From Comamonadaceae bacterium UBA2334 (GTDB lineage Bacteria > Pseudomonadota > Gammaproteobacteria > Burkholderiales > Burkholderiaceae_C), in assembly GCA_002344885.1 (NCBI GenBank), contig DDUQ01000027.1, positions 906-25,724 on the forward strand: a stretch of 24,819 nt of DNA. The letters run 5' to 3'. How positions within the stretch are numbered: position 1 is the first letter of the stretch; every line of letters begins with the position of its first letter. The notes below the pieces were generated by a model. It was not told where the DNA came from, searched no databases, and was given only the letters and a program-made list of their open reading frames with translations. Positions 14,729 through 21,888 of the stretch are shown here, piece after piece. Made by a program: the position numbers and the translations under genes.

Positions 14729-15454
14729 TCAGTCCTGCTGTTTGGCAAACACGTAGCCGACGCCGCGCACCGTCAGGATGCGGCGCGGGGCTTTCGGATC
14801 GGCTTCGATGGCCGCGCGGATGCGGCCAATGTGCACGTCAATTGAGCGGTCGAACGCCTCCAGCTCCCGGCCCCGGACCGCTTCCATGATCTGGTCACGT
14901 GTGAGCACGCGCCCCGCCCGCTCGGCCAACGCCACCAGCAGGTCGAACTGGTAGGACGTGAGCTCGCACGGCTCACCCGCCAGTTGCACCACGCGGGCAT
15001 CGCGGTCGATGTCCAGCGAGCCGAAGCGTAGGTGAGGTTGTCCGCCCTGCGGGTCGGCAGGGCCGGCTTCGCCATGGCGGCGCAGCACCGCACGGATGCG
15101 GGCGAGCAGCTCACGGGGTTCGAAGGGTTTGGGCAAATAGTCGTCCGCGCCCATTTCCAGTCCGATGATGCGGTCCATGGGGTCACCCTTGGCCGTGAGC
15201 ATCAGCAGGGGCACACGGGCGGCAGCGGTGGCGAGGCCACGGATGCGGCGGCACACCTCCAGGCCGTCCATGTCGGGCAACATGAGGTCCAGGATGACGA
15301 GTGCGGGCAGCGGGGCCTGCGGTGCCTGCAAGGCCGCCAGACCCCGTGTGGCATCGGGTGCGTGGGCCACGACATAGCCCGACTGCCCCAGGTACTCGGC
15401 CACCATACGCGCCAGGCGCTCATCGTCTTCGATCATCAACAGGTGCTGGGTCAT
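14729..15454 (-). CDS. OmpR-family response regulator
   Basis: A 241-residue cytoplasmic transcription regulator. The receiver domain has the acidic pocket E9/D10/D11, the phospho-acceptor D56 in ILDLMLPDMDG, a conserved MLTAKG strand and the LPKPFEP lysine. The winged-helix DNA-binding domain (about residues 140-238) shows CELTSYQFDLLVALAERAGRVLTRDQI and the terminal VRGVGYVF signature. It is the partner of the downstream histidine kinase and is read first in the operon. The closest well-known relatives by pattern are RstA/CpxR/OmpR, but the target genes are not identifiable. The region upstream (15455-15582) is 128 bases and includes repeat copy C. Confidence 0.95.
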   Translation of the reverse strand: MTQHLLMIEDDERLARMVAEYLGQSGYVVAHAPDATRGLAALQAPQAPLPALVILDLMLPDMDGLEVCRRIRGLATAAARVPLLMLTAKGDPMDRIIGLEMGADDYLPKPFEPRELLARIRAVLRRHGEAGPADPQGGQPHLRFGSLDIDRDARVVQLAGEPCELTSYQFDLLVALAERAGRVLTRDQIMEAVRGRELEAFDRSIDVHIGRIRAAIEADPKAPRRILTVRGVGYVFAKQQD

Positions 15455-15550
15455 GGCCGGAAGGGGAAGTGTTCAGTGGCGGACAGTGATGACCAGTGTG
15501 GCAGTGGCTCGGCAAGCTGCCATGTCTGCTGTGTAAAGAAGTTCAAAGCT

Positions 15551-15610
15551 GGCATTAAACAATAGCTACAAAGCTATATCCATCAAGCGCCGGAAGGCAT
15601 TCTTTTCATG
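15551..15610 (+). repeat. AT-rich degenerate repeat, copy C
   Basis: The layout matches the other copies: TAGCTAC at 15563-15569, ATCCAT, CAAGCG at 15584-15589, GGAAGGC, then TTTTCAT at 15603-15609. It overlaps the 3' end of the AmpG gene on the opposite strand: the stop codon (15583-15585) and the last codons (KRMPSGA) are made from the repeat. The rest lies in the gap upstream of the response regulator. Confidence 0.55.
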
Positions 15611-17016
15611 ACAAAATATATCAGCACCAGCACCGGCACGCCCAGCACCGCCGTGCCGGTGAAGAACATGCCATAGCCCATGGCATCCACCGCCACGCCC
15701 GAGAAGCCCGCCAGCCATTTGGGGGCCAGCAACATCATCGAGCTGAACAGCGCGTACTGCGTGGCCGAATACTGCACATTGGTCAGCCCTGACAGGTAGG
15801 CAATGAACGCGGCAGAGGCGATGCCGCTGCTCAGGTTGTCGGCCGACACCACGGCAATCAGGGCCGTCACGTCGTGGCCGTGCCCGGCCAGCCACGCAAA
15901 CAGCAGGTTACTGGCGGCAGACAGCACCGCGCCCAGCATGAGAATGCGGTGCACGCCGAACCGCACCGTCAGCGCCCCGCCCAGAAACGCCCCGACCAGC
16001 GTCATGATGACGCCGTACACCTTGGTCACCGCTGCCACCTGGTCTTTGGTGTAGCCCATGTCCACATAGAACGGGTTGGCCATGATGCCCATCACCACGT
16101 CGCTGATGCGGTAGGTGCCAATCAGCGCCAGGATCATCACCGCGTGCCAGCGGTGGCGGCGCAGGAAGTCGGCAAACGGCTCGATCAGTGCGCCCTGCAG
16201 CCACTCGACCACATTGCGCGCAGGGGGCAACTCGGCACGGGCCGGTTCGCGCGAGAACAGCACGGTTAGCATGCCCACCCCCATCGACGCGGCCATCACG
16301 AAGTACGCCACCTGCCAACCCCCATTCTGGTAGGCCGCACCGGCCACCTGCTGCGCCCCCTGCACCACCGCCACCGGCACCTCGGCCCGGGCGGCGATCC
16401 ACAGCACCCCGGCACCAGCCCAGATCATGGCCAGCCGGTAACCGGTCTGGTAGGTGGCGGCCAGCACACCTTGCTGCCGGGTGTCAGCAGATTCGATGCG
16501 GAACGCATCCAGCGCAATGTCTTGCGTGGCTGATGCAAACGCCACCAGCAGCGCACACCACACCACCGGCCCCAAGGCATCGCGCGGGTCAGACAGGGCC
16601 ATGCCCACCAGCCCACCGGCAATCGCCAGTTGCGACAGCAACAGCCAGCTGCGCCGCCGCCCCATGGCATGCGTCAGCAGCGGAATGGGCAACCTGTCCA
16701 CCAGCGGTGCCCAACACCACTTGAAGGCATAGGCCAGCCCCACCCAGCTGAGGTAACCGATGGTGGCACGGTCAATGCCGGCCTCGCGCAGCCGGAAGCT
16801 CAGGGTGCCCAGCACCAGCAGCAGCGGCAACCCCGCTGAAAACCCCAGTGCCAGCATGCGCAGGCTGGGCGCACTCAGGTAACTGCGCCACACCGTGCGC
16901 CAGCCGACGGTGTCGACGGGTGCGCCGGATGCGGTTGCCGACGCTGCTGTGGCTGTGGCATTTGTCACGTTGTGGGCAGTGGGTGACTGAGAAGTGGGGG
17001 AAGAAGTGTGGGTCAC
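15583..17016 (-). CDS. ampG: AmpG-like muropeptide permease (MFS)
   Basis: A 477-residue major facilitator superfamily protein. AmpG imports GlcNAc-anhydroMurNAc peptides released during peptidoglycan turnover, and so links wall recycling to beta-lactamase induction. Supporting patterns are LGFSAGLPLLLVLGTLSFRLREAGID in the first helix region, LSWVGLAYAFKWCWAPLVDR, ATQDIALDAFRIE, GYRLAMIWAGAG and SGLTNVQYSATQYALFSS. The N-terminus carries about 35 extra Ala/Thr/Ser-rich residues before the first helix. The start is GTG 17016 with a GGATG site about 6 bases upstream; I see no better start downstream. The last codons come from repeat copy C. The gene is divergent from the M48 peptidase across 37 bases. 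Confidence 0.88.
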   Translation of the reverse strand: MTHTSSPTSQSPTAHNVTNATATAASATASGAPVDTVGWRTVWRSYLSAPSLRMLALGFSAGLPLLLVLGTLSFRLREAGIDRATIGYLSWVGLAYAFKWCWAPLVDRLPIPLLTHAMGRRRSWLLLSQLAIAGGLVGMALSDPRDALGPVVWCALLVAFASATQDIALDAFRIESADTRQQGVLAATYQTGYRLAMIWAGAGVLWIAARAEVPVAVVQGAQQVAGAAYQNGGWQVAYFVMAASMGVGMLTVLFSREPARAELPPARNVVEWLQGALIEPFADFLRRHRWHAVMILALIGTYRISDVVMGIMANPFYVDMGYTKDQVAAVTKVYGVIMTLVGAFLGGALTVRFGVHRILMLGAVLSAASNLLFAWLAGHGHDVTALIAVVSADNLSSGIASAAFIAYLSGLTNVQYSATQYALFSSMMLLAPKWLAGFSGVAVDAMGYGMFFTGTAVLGVPVLVLIYFVMKRMPSGA

Positions 17017-17041
17017 GTGTGCATCCGCAATGGGCTTTGTC

Positions 17042-17047
17042 TATTAT
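17042..17047 (+). promoter_or_regulatory. Possible -10 element of a leaderless M48 peptidase promoter
   Basis: TATTAT ends 6 bases before ATG 17054, the same spacing as seen for radA. This would put the transcription start at or near the start codon. No Shine-Dalgarno site and no convincing -35 hexamer are visible. If translation instead begins at ATG 17030, the hexamer would be inside the coding sequence. Confidence 0.3.
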
Positions 17048-17053
17048 TCCCGC

Positions 17054-18019
17054 ATGTGCTGGATCTGCAATGCCAAGCGCCTGGCCAATGCGCGCAACGA
17101 CGACACCCTCTCGAACGCCCACGGCAGAGAGGACGAAGCTGAGCGCTCGCTGGCGGCGAGCCTGCGGCTGGGGCGACGGGGGTTTGTGCACACCGTGGCC
17201 GCCACCGGCGTGACAGCCGTTGCGGCATCGGCCGCACCCGGCCTGCTGGGTTGGAGCGACGCCCATGCGCAGGTGGACGTGGGGAAAGCATCGGCCTTGC
17301 GCAAGCTGGTGCCAGCTGGCCAGCTGGAAGAAGCCGCAGCCGGCCAATACCGCCAGATGTTGCAGGAAGCACGCGCCAAGAACGCACTTGCCCCTGACGA
17401 CCACCCCCAGCTGCAGGCCTTGCGCGGCATGGCACGCAAGCTCATCCCGTTCGCGCAGCCCTGGAACGACCGTGCCCGCCACTGGCGCTGGGAGGTGAAC
17501 CTGATTGCCAGCAAGCAGATCAACGCGTTCTGCATGCCCGGCGGAAAAATTGCGTTCTACACCGGCATCCTGAACGAGCTGAAGCTGACCGCCGACGAAG
17601 CCGCCATGATCATGGGCCACGAAATGGCCCACGCCTTGCGCGAACATGCGCGTGAACGCCTGGCCAAAACCCAGGCCACCGGCATGGGCCTTTCCATTGG
17701 CGCGCAGTTGCTGGGTCTGGGTGATTTGGGCAACCTGGCGGCCAACCTGGGCACGCAGTTGCTGACCCTCAAATTCAGCCGCGACGACGAAACCGAGGCC
17801 GACCTGGTGGGTCTGGAGCTCGCTGCCCGCGGCGCATTCAACCCGCAAGCGGGTGTGACGTTGTGGCAAAAAATGTCCAAGGCATCAGGTGGCAGCGGTG
17901 GGCCGGGCCTGAACTTCCTGTCCACGCACCCAACGGGCCCCGACCGCATCGAGGCCCTGCAGGCCAATGTGCCCAAAGTGATCGACCTGTACAACAAGGC
18001 CTTGGCGTCGGGCGGTTGA
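17054..18019 (+). CDS. M48-family zinc metallopeptidase with Tat-type signal
   Basis: A 321-residue protease related to HtpX/Ste24/LoiP-type M48 enzymes. The zinc site is HEMAH (H189, E190, H193) in MIMGHEMAHALREH, with the third ligand E246 in ETEAD. A strand GKIAFYTGIL and the late STHPTGPDRIEAL motif are also typical. Residues 41-42 are a twin arginine in LGRRGFVHTV, followed by a hydrophobic Ala-rich stretch and AHA, so export by the Tat system is likely. Ahead of that lies an unusual 40-residue N-terminal segment beginning MCWICNAKRLANARN with a CxxC. ATG 17054 is preferred; ATG 17030 or 16994 would extend into the AmpG promoter or coding region. A periplasmic role in envelope protein quality control is inferred from the family. 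Confidence 0.88.
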   Translation: MCWICNAKRLANARNDDTLSNAHGREDEAERSLAASLRLGRRGFVHTVAATGVTAVAASAAPGLLGWSDAHAQVDVGKASALRKLVPAGQLEEAAAGQYRQMLQEARAKNALAPDDHPQLQALRGMARKLIPFAQPWNDRARHWRWEVNLIASKQINAFCMPGGKIAFYTGILNELKLTADEAAMIMGHEMAHALREHARERLAKTQATGMGLSIGAQLLGLGDLGNLAANLGTQLLTLKFSRDDETEADLVGLELAARGAFNPQAGVTLWQKMSKASGGSGGPGLNFLSTHPTGPDRIEALQANVPKVIDLYNKALASGG

Positions 18020-18150
18020 GCGGGGGTTTGGGCGGGCTACCTTGTGTGTGGGTGGTTTGACGTGACCGTTTCTGGCGTGTTGGCCGTGGCGTGACATGGC
18101 TTGGGATGCGAGGGCCTGCATGCCGGATGGGTGGCACGTGGCGTGGCGGG

Positions 18151-18354
18151 TGGGCTGTGGGGCTGGCTCAGCGGGGTGGTCGGCTCGCGCCGACTGCGCT
18201 GCGGTGCTCGGCCAAGGGGCGCGTCGCGGAACTCACTGCGCTGACGCTCCGTTCAAACAACCGCGACGAAATCAGATGTTGACGTGCGCTGCGCGCACCC
18301 GCCCCACGGCCTGTGCGCCTCGCCACCCCGCAATCGAGCCAGCCCCACAGCCCA
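18151..18354. repeat. 19-bp inverted repeat pair (18151-18169 / 18336-18354)
   Basis: The segment at 18151-18169 (starting TGGGCTGTGG) is the exact reverse complement of 18336-18354. Similarity continues imperfectly beyond, with GCGGGGTGG matching shortly inside both arms. The 166 bases between the arms enclose one arm of the larger 39-bp inverted repeat. Confidence 0.7.
18226..18264 (+). repeat. 39-bp inverted repeat, left arm
   Basis: This segment (beginning GCGGAACTCACTGCGCTG) matches the reverse complement of 18634-18672 at 38 of 39 positions. Weaker similarity extends on both sides to about 110 bases (roughly 18196-18305 with 18593-18700). Translated, both copies give the same kind of peptide, LFERSxSAVSSA. 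Confidence 0.85.
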
Positions 18355-18420
18355 TCCACCACCCCACTGAAGCTACTAATTTTTTGGGGGGGAATCCGCT
18401 GAAAGACGCCCTCCATGAAC

Positions 18421-18475
18421 GGATAATTTATGTAGCTACGAACGTTTACAGGCAAAGCGTCAGAAGCTTTTTTCC
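18421..18475 (+). repeat. AT-rich degenerate repeat, copy D
   Basis: This has the same layout as copies A-C: TAGCTAC at 18433-18439, TTTACAGG, CAAAGCG at 18453-18459, AGAAGC, then a T6 run at 18468-18473. It lies in the centre of the gene-free island. An AGCTACTAATTTTTT stretch at 18371-18385 nearby may be a partial relative. Confidence 0.5.
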
Positions 18476-18633
18476 CTAACACACAGACTATCTGAATCCA
18501 AAAAAAACTGCGATTGCCAATCCAGTCGCGCGCGCCAAGGTGGGGGTGGGGCGGGTTGGGGGCTTGTGGTGCGCAGCCGAGAAGCGCAGGCATGGGGTCA
18601 GCGTGCGCAGCACGCTTCAAACTCTGACTGGCT

Positions 18634-18672
18634 GCGGTTGTTTGAACGGAGCGGCAGCGCAGTGAGTTCCGC
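18634..18672 (-). repeat. 39-bp inverted repeat, right arm
   Basis: This is the partner of 18226-18264, in opposite orientation, with a single mismatch. A CCCCGCC/GGCGGGG hairpin with a 3-base loop follows at 18704-18720. The 369-base spacing between the arms is long for a transcription terminator and fits two oppositely oriented copies of one dispersed repeat better. Confidence 0.85.
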
Positions 18673-18790
18673 AGCACGACCCCATGACGAGCATCGCAGG
18701 GAACCCCGCCCTCGGCGGGGCAAGCATGAAGCCCACGGCCCGCCCTACCCCTGCCTTGGCGCACACAGGCCAAACTGGCAGAAAGCTACA

Positions 18791-19429
18791 TCAAGCACTT
18801 CGCACATACGGGTTGAACTGACGCTCTTCCCCGAACGTGCTTTCCGGCCCGTGACCGGGAATGAACACCGTGTCGTCCCCCATGGGCCACAGCCGCTGGG
18901 TGATGCTGTTGATCAGCTGCTGGTGGTTGCCCTGCGGAAAGTCTGTGCGACCGATGCTGCCCGCAAACAGCACATCGCCCACGAACGCGCGTTTGATGTC
19001 TGGCGAATGGAACACCACATGCCCCGGCGTGTGACCCGGGCAGTGCCGCACGGCCAGCTTGCAGTGACCCACCGTCACGGTGTCGCCATCAGCCAGCCAG
19101 CGCGTGGGGGTGAACGGCTCGGCAACCGGAAACCCAAACATGCGGCTTTGCTGGGGCAACCCGTCGATCCAGAACTGGTCACCCGGGTGCGGCCCCACGA
19201 TGGGCAACCCCAACGTGCGGGCCAACTCGCCCGTGCCGCCCGCGTGGTCAATGTGCGCATGCGTGAGCCAGATTTGCTTCAGCGTCAGGCCCAGTCGCTT
19301 GATTTCTGCCAGGAGGCGCGGCAAGTCGCCCCCCGGATCGACGATGGCCGCCTCCATGGTCTCATCGCACCACACGATGGAACAGTTCTGGGCAAACGCG
19401 GTGACGGGAACGGTGTGGTACTTCAACAT
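18791..19429 (-). CDS. MBL-fold hydrolase, glyoxalase II-like (YcbL type)
   Basis: A 212-residue metallo-beta-lactamase-fold protein. The binuclear zinc motif is THAHIDH (H57, H59, D61, H62), with further ligands in CPGHTPGH and GDVLFAGSIGRTD and a final IPGHGP. This small type resembles E. coli YcbL, a glyoxalase II-like hydrolase of S-lactoylglutathione; other thioester or related substrates are possible. ATG 19429 is chosen because MLKYHTVPVTAF is the family's usual N-terminus; an in-frame start at 19468 would add 13 residues. The gene is 115 bases downstream of the glycerate kinase on the same strand, and that gap holds hairpins, so it may be a separate transcript. Confidence 0.9.
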   Translation of the reverse strand: MLKYHTVPVTAFAQNCSIVWCDETMEAAIVDPGGDLPRLLAEIKRLGLTLKQIWLTHAHIDHAGGTGELARTLGLPIVGPHPGDQFWIDGLPQQSRMFGFPVAEPFTPTRWLADGDTVTVGHCKLAVRHCPGHTPGHVVFHSPDIKRAFVGDVLFAGSIGRTDFPQGNHQQLINSITQRLWPMGDDTVFIPGHGPESTFGEERQFNPYVRSA

Positions 19430-19475
19430 GGTGCGGCAGGCTCGGGTTAATCGGGTCAATGCCGCCATTTTCGCC

Positions 19476-19517
19476 TCACCGCAGTGAGTCAGAGGTCAGC
19501 ATGGCCCCGCCCTGACC
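19476..19517 (-). terminator. Two short hairpins after the catabolic operon
   Basis: GGTCAG/CTGACC arms (19494-19499 with 19512-19517) and a CTCAC-CGCA-GTGAG stem (19476-19489) lie between the glycerate kinase stop and the MBL start. There is no strong uridine tract, so this is only a candidate terminator or attenuation site. Confidence 0.25.
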
Positions 19518-19544
19518 AATGGCACCGCGTTCACATCGGCCCAT

Positions 19545-20909
19545 TCACCGCACCAGCAACACCCTGAAGTCATTCACATTGGTGTACGTCGGCCCTGTCA
19601 CCACCAAATCATCCAGCGGGTCAAAAAAGCCACAGGCATCGTTGCGGGCCAGGTGGTCTGGCAAATGCAGGCCTTTGGCGTGTGCCCGGGCCAGCGTGTC
19701 GGGGCTGACACGGGCCCCGGCGTTGTCCTCCATCCCGTCAATGCCATCGGTGTCAGCGGCCAATGCCCAGATGCGGGGATGCCTTTGCAGGGCCTGCGCC
19801 ACGCCCATGCAGAACTCCCCCGCACGGCCTCCCCGCCCTCGACTGGTATGGGGTTTGCGGGGCTTGACCGTCACGGTGGTTTCACCGCCGCTGAGGATGA
19901 CGCACGGGGTTTGAAAGTCGGTGCGCCCCGCTGCCGTGCTGCGCGCGATGGCGGCCAACACCTTGCCCACCTCGCGCGACTCGCCCTCGATTTCATCGCT
20001 CAGGATGTAAGCGTTCAAGCCTTGGGCGCGGGCCACAGCTGCGGCCGCCTCCAGACTTTGCTGGGGCGTGGCAATCAGATGCACGGTCGGCAACGAGGCG
20101 GTGCCCGCCGAAACTTGAACTGCTCCTGATTTTTGAAGTTTTTTGGCCACTGGCGCAGGTATGGCAATGCCATAGCGCTTCAGTATTTGAAGTGCCTCCT
20201 GCCCGGTGGTGGTGTCGGGCACGGTGGGGCCACTGGCGATCACGCTCACGTCATCGCCGGGTACGTCGCTGATGGCCAGCGTCACCACCCGAGCAGGGGC
20301 ACACGCGGCGGCCATCCGCCCCCCTTTGATGGCCGACAGGTGCTTGCGCACCGTGTTCATCTGTGTGATATCGGCGCCACTGTCGAGCAGTTGGCGGTTG
20401 ACGTGTTGCTTGTCAGCCAGCGTCAGCCCCTCACACGGCAGGGTCAACAAGGCCGAGCCCCCACCGGAAATCAGGCAAATGACCAGATCGTGCTCGGTCA
20501 ACGGCGGACCGCCTTCGCCACGCGCCATCGACAGGATGCGCTGGGCCGCGGCCAGCCCGGCCGCATCGGGCACAGGGTGGGCGGCCTCCACCACCTCGAT
20601 CCGCTGGGTCACCCCTGGCGGACGGGGCGGCACATGCCCATACCGGGTCACCACCAGACCCGACAAAGGCGCACCGGCCATGCCATGCCGCTCGCAATGC
20701 GCATCCCACAGGGCCTCGACCGCCTGCGCCATGGCCCCGGCGGCCTTTCCAGCGCCCAACACCAAGGTGCGCCCTTTGGTGGGGTGAGGTGGCTCGGGCA
20801 GGTAGGGTGCCATGTTGTGCAACGGCAGGGCACGCTGCACGGCCGCCTGGTACAGCGCCAGCAACAGCGCAAACGGTTCGTCGTTATCGGGCGAGCGTGC
20901 CATGCACAT
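19545..20909 (-). CDS. Glycerate 2-kinase (GckA/TtuD, MOFRL family)
   Basis: A 454-residue enzyme of the DUF4147-MOFRL family, often annotated as hydroxypyruvate reductase (TtuD) but biochemically a glycerate kinase forming 2-phosphoglycerate from glycerate and ATP. Marks are LVLGAGKAAGAMAQAVE near residue 50, CLISGGGSALL, VRKHLSAIKGGRMA, ISDVPGDDVSVIASGPT, and LSGGETTVTV with RGGRAGEFCMG in the C-terminal MOFRL domain. ATG 20909 overlaps the dehydrogenase stop (TGATG), showing translational coupling; ATG 20903 is an alternative start. It is the last gene of the catabolic operon and would feed glycerate from the preceding dehydrogenase into lower glycolysis. A locally AT-rich patch around 20118-20190 keeps the family alignment and is not an insertion. 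Confidence 0.92.
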   Translation of the reverse strand: MCMARSPDNDEPFALLLALYQAAVQRALPLHNMAPYLPEPPHPTKGRTLVLGAGKAAGAMAQAVEALWDAHCERHGMAGAPLSGLVVTRYGHVPPRPPGVTQRIEVVEAAHPVPDAAGLAAAQRILSMARGEGGPPLTEHDLVICLISGGGSALLTLPCEGLTLADKQHVNRQLLDSGADITQMNTVRKHLSAIKGGRMAAACAPARVVTLAISDVPGDDVSVIASGPTVPDTTTGQEALQILKRYGIAIPAPVAKKLQKSGAVQVSAGTASLPTVHLIATPQQSLEAAAAVARAQGLNAYILSDEIEGESREVGKVLAAIARSTAAGRTDFQTPCVILSGGETTVTVKPRKPHTSRGRGGRAGEFCMGVAQALQRHPRIWALAADTDGIDGMEDNAGARVSPDTLARAHAKGLHLPDHLARNDACGFFDPLDDLVVTGPTYTNVNDFRVLLVR

Positions 20910-21877
20910 CACCCCGTCACGCAGTTTCTGGGTTCACCACGCACGAACGCGTCCACGTTGTCCACCAACTGGTCGGCCAGGCCCTGAATGGCTTCGTCAC
21001 TGGCCCAAGCCACATGGGGCGTGAGGATGAAGTCGGGGCGTTGCACCAACGTCATGAATGGGTGATCCAGGCTGGGCGGCTCGGTGCTCACCACGTCGAA
21101 CGCGGCGCCGCTGATGTGCCCGGCTTCCAGGGCGGGCCCCACTGCCTGTTCGTCCACCAAACCACCGCGTGCGGTGTTGATCAGCAGCGGCTTGCGGGCC
21201 ATCAGGGCAAATTCAGGTGCGCCGATCATGTGCCGGGTTTGGGCGGTGAGCGGACAGTGCAAGGTCAGCACATCGGATGTCGCCAACGCCTGCTCGAACG
21301 GCACGTACAGCGCACCCTGGTCTGCACGGCCTTTGTGGCCGGCAAAGATGACCTTCATGCCAAACGCCCGCCCCAACGCAGCCACAGCCTGTCCCAGCAC
21401 CCCGTCACCGATGATGCCGAGGGTGGAGCCTGCCAGGTCGCGGATGGGGTAGTCGAAAAAGCAGAACTGCGCCGCCTGCTGCCAGCGCCCTGCCCGCACG
21501 GCATCCTGGTACGCGCAGATGCTTCGGCGCAACGCAAAGATCAGTGCAAACGTGTGCTCAGGCACGGTGTGCACGGCGTAGTTGCGGATGTTGCTGACCA
21601 CCACACCCCGTTTCTGACAGGCAGCCAGGTCGATGTTGTCGGTACCGGTGGCGGCCACCGCCACCAGCCGCAGGTTGGGCGCTGCGTCCAGGTGTTCAGC
21701 GGTGAGTCGAACCTTGTTCAGTACCACGATGTCGGCGTTGGCAATGCGCTCAGCCACCTGGTCGGGCGTGGTGCGCGCATGCAGCACCAGCGTGTGCGTG
21801 AAGCCAAAGGTTTTCAGCCTGGTCTGGGGTGACAGCGTATCGCGGTCCAGGAAAACAATGTGCAGCGGTGTTGACAT
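20909..21877 (-). CDS. D-2-hydroxyacid dehydrogenase (hydroxypyruvate/glyoxylate reductase type)
   Basis: A 322-residue NAD(P)-dependent dehydrogenase of the D-isomer-specific family. Marks are VAVAATGTDNIDL, VPEHTFALIFAL, the Rossmann motif GIIGDGVLGQAVA, LHCPLTAQT, NTARGGLVDE with the substrate-binding arginine, and LTPHVAW with the catalytic histidine. The pairing with glycerate kinase suggests reduction of hydroxypyruvate to glycerate, or of glyoxylate or another 2-oxo acid (inference). ATG 21877 is chosen; an in-frame TTG at 21892 overlapping the upstream gene is an alternative. No strong Shine-Dalgarno site is visible, which fits translational coupling inside the operon. Confidence 0.92.
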   Translation of the reverse strand: MSTPLHIVFLDRDTLSPQTRLKTFGFTHTLVLHARTTPDQVAERIANADIVVLNKVRLTAEHLDAAPNLRLVAVAATGTDNIDLAACQKRGVVVSNIRNYAVHTVPEHTFALIFALRRSICAYQDAVRAGRWQQAAQFCFFDYPIRDLAGSTLGIIGDGVLGQAVAALGRAFGMKVIFAGHKGRADQGALYVPFEQALATSDVLTLHCPLTAQTRHMIGAPEFALMARKPLLINTARGGLVDEQAVGPALEAGHISGAAFDVVSTEPPSLDHPFMTLVQRPDFILTPHVAWASDEAIQGLADQLVDNVDAFVRGEPRNCVTG

Positions 21878-21888
21878 GGGGTGCGCGT

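Larger units (their letters stand above)
18020..18790. other. 771-base gene-free repeat island
   Basis: No credible gene lies between the M48 peptidase and the MBL hydrolase. The stretch contains nested repeats: a 19-bp exact inverted repeat (18151-18169 with 18336-18354), a 39-bp inverted repeat (18226-18264 with 18634-18672), an AT-rich repeat (18421-18475), T6G7 and A8 runs (18379-18391 and 18500-18507), and a 7-bp GC hairpin (18704-18720). Composition swings from very GC-rich flanks to an AT-rich centre. Open frames exist on both strands, but they translate the repeats themselves. Confidence 0.75.

Noticed and set aside
13198..14889. 563-codon plus-strand frame opposite the histidine kinase
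   Set aside because: Low-complexity Arg/Gln/His-rich translation, antisense to a kinase with all expected motifs.
18168..18773. 201-codon minus-strand frame in the repeat island
   Set aside because: Its peptide (FERSVSAVSSATRP) is the translation of the repeat; the same peptide type appears from the other copy on the plus strand, so it reflects repeat DNA and not a protein gene.
18566..19450. 294-codon plus-strand frame entering the MBL gene from the repeat island
   Set aside because: It is antisense to the MBL hydrolase for most of its length and starts inside repeat sequence.
20118..20190. AT-rich patch in the glycerate kinase gene as a possible repeat insertion
   Set aside because: The encoded stretch (ILKRYGIAIPAPV...) aligns with the normal family sequence and length, so nothing is inserted.
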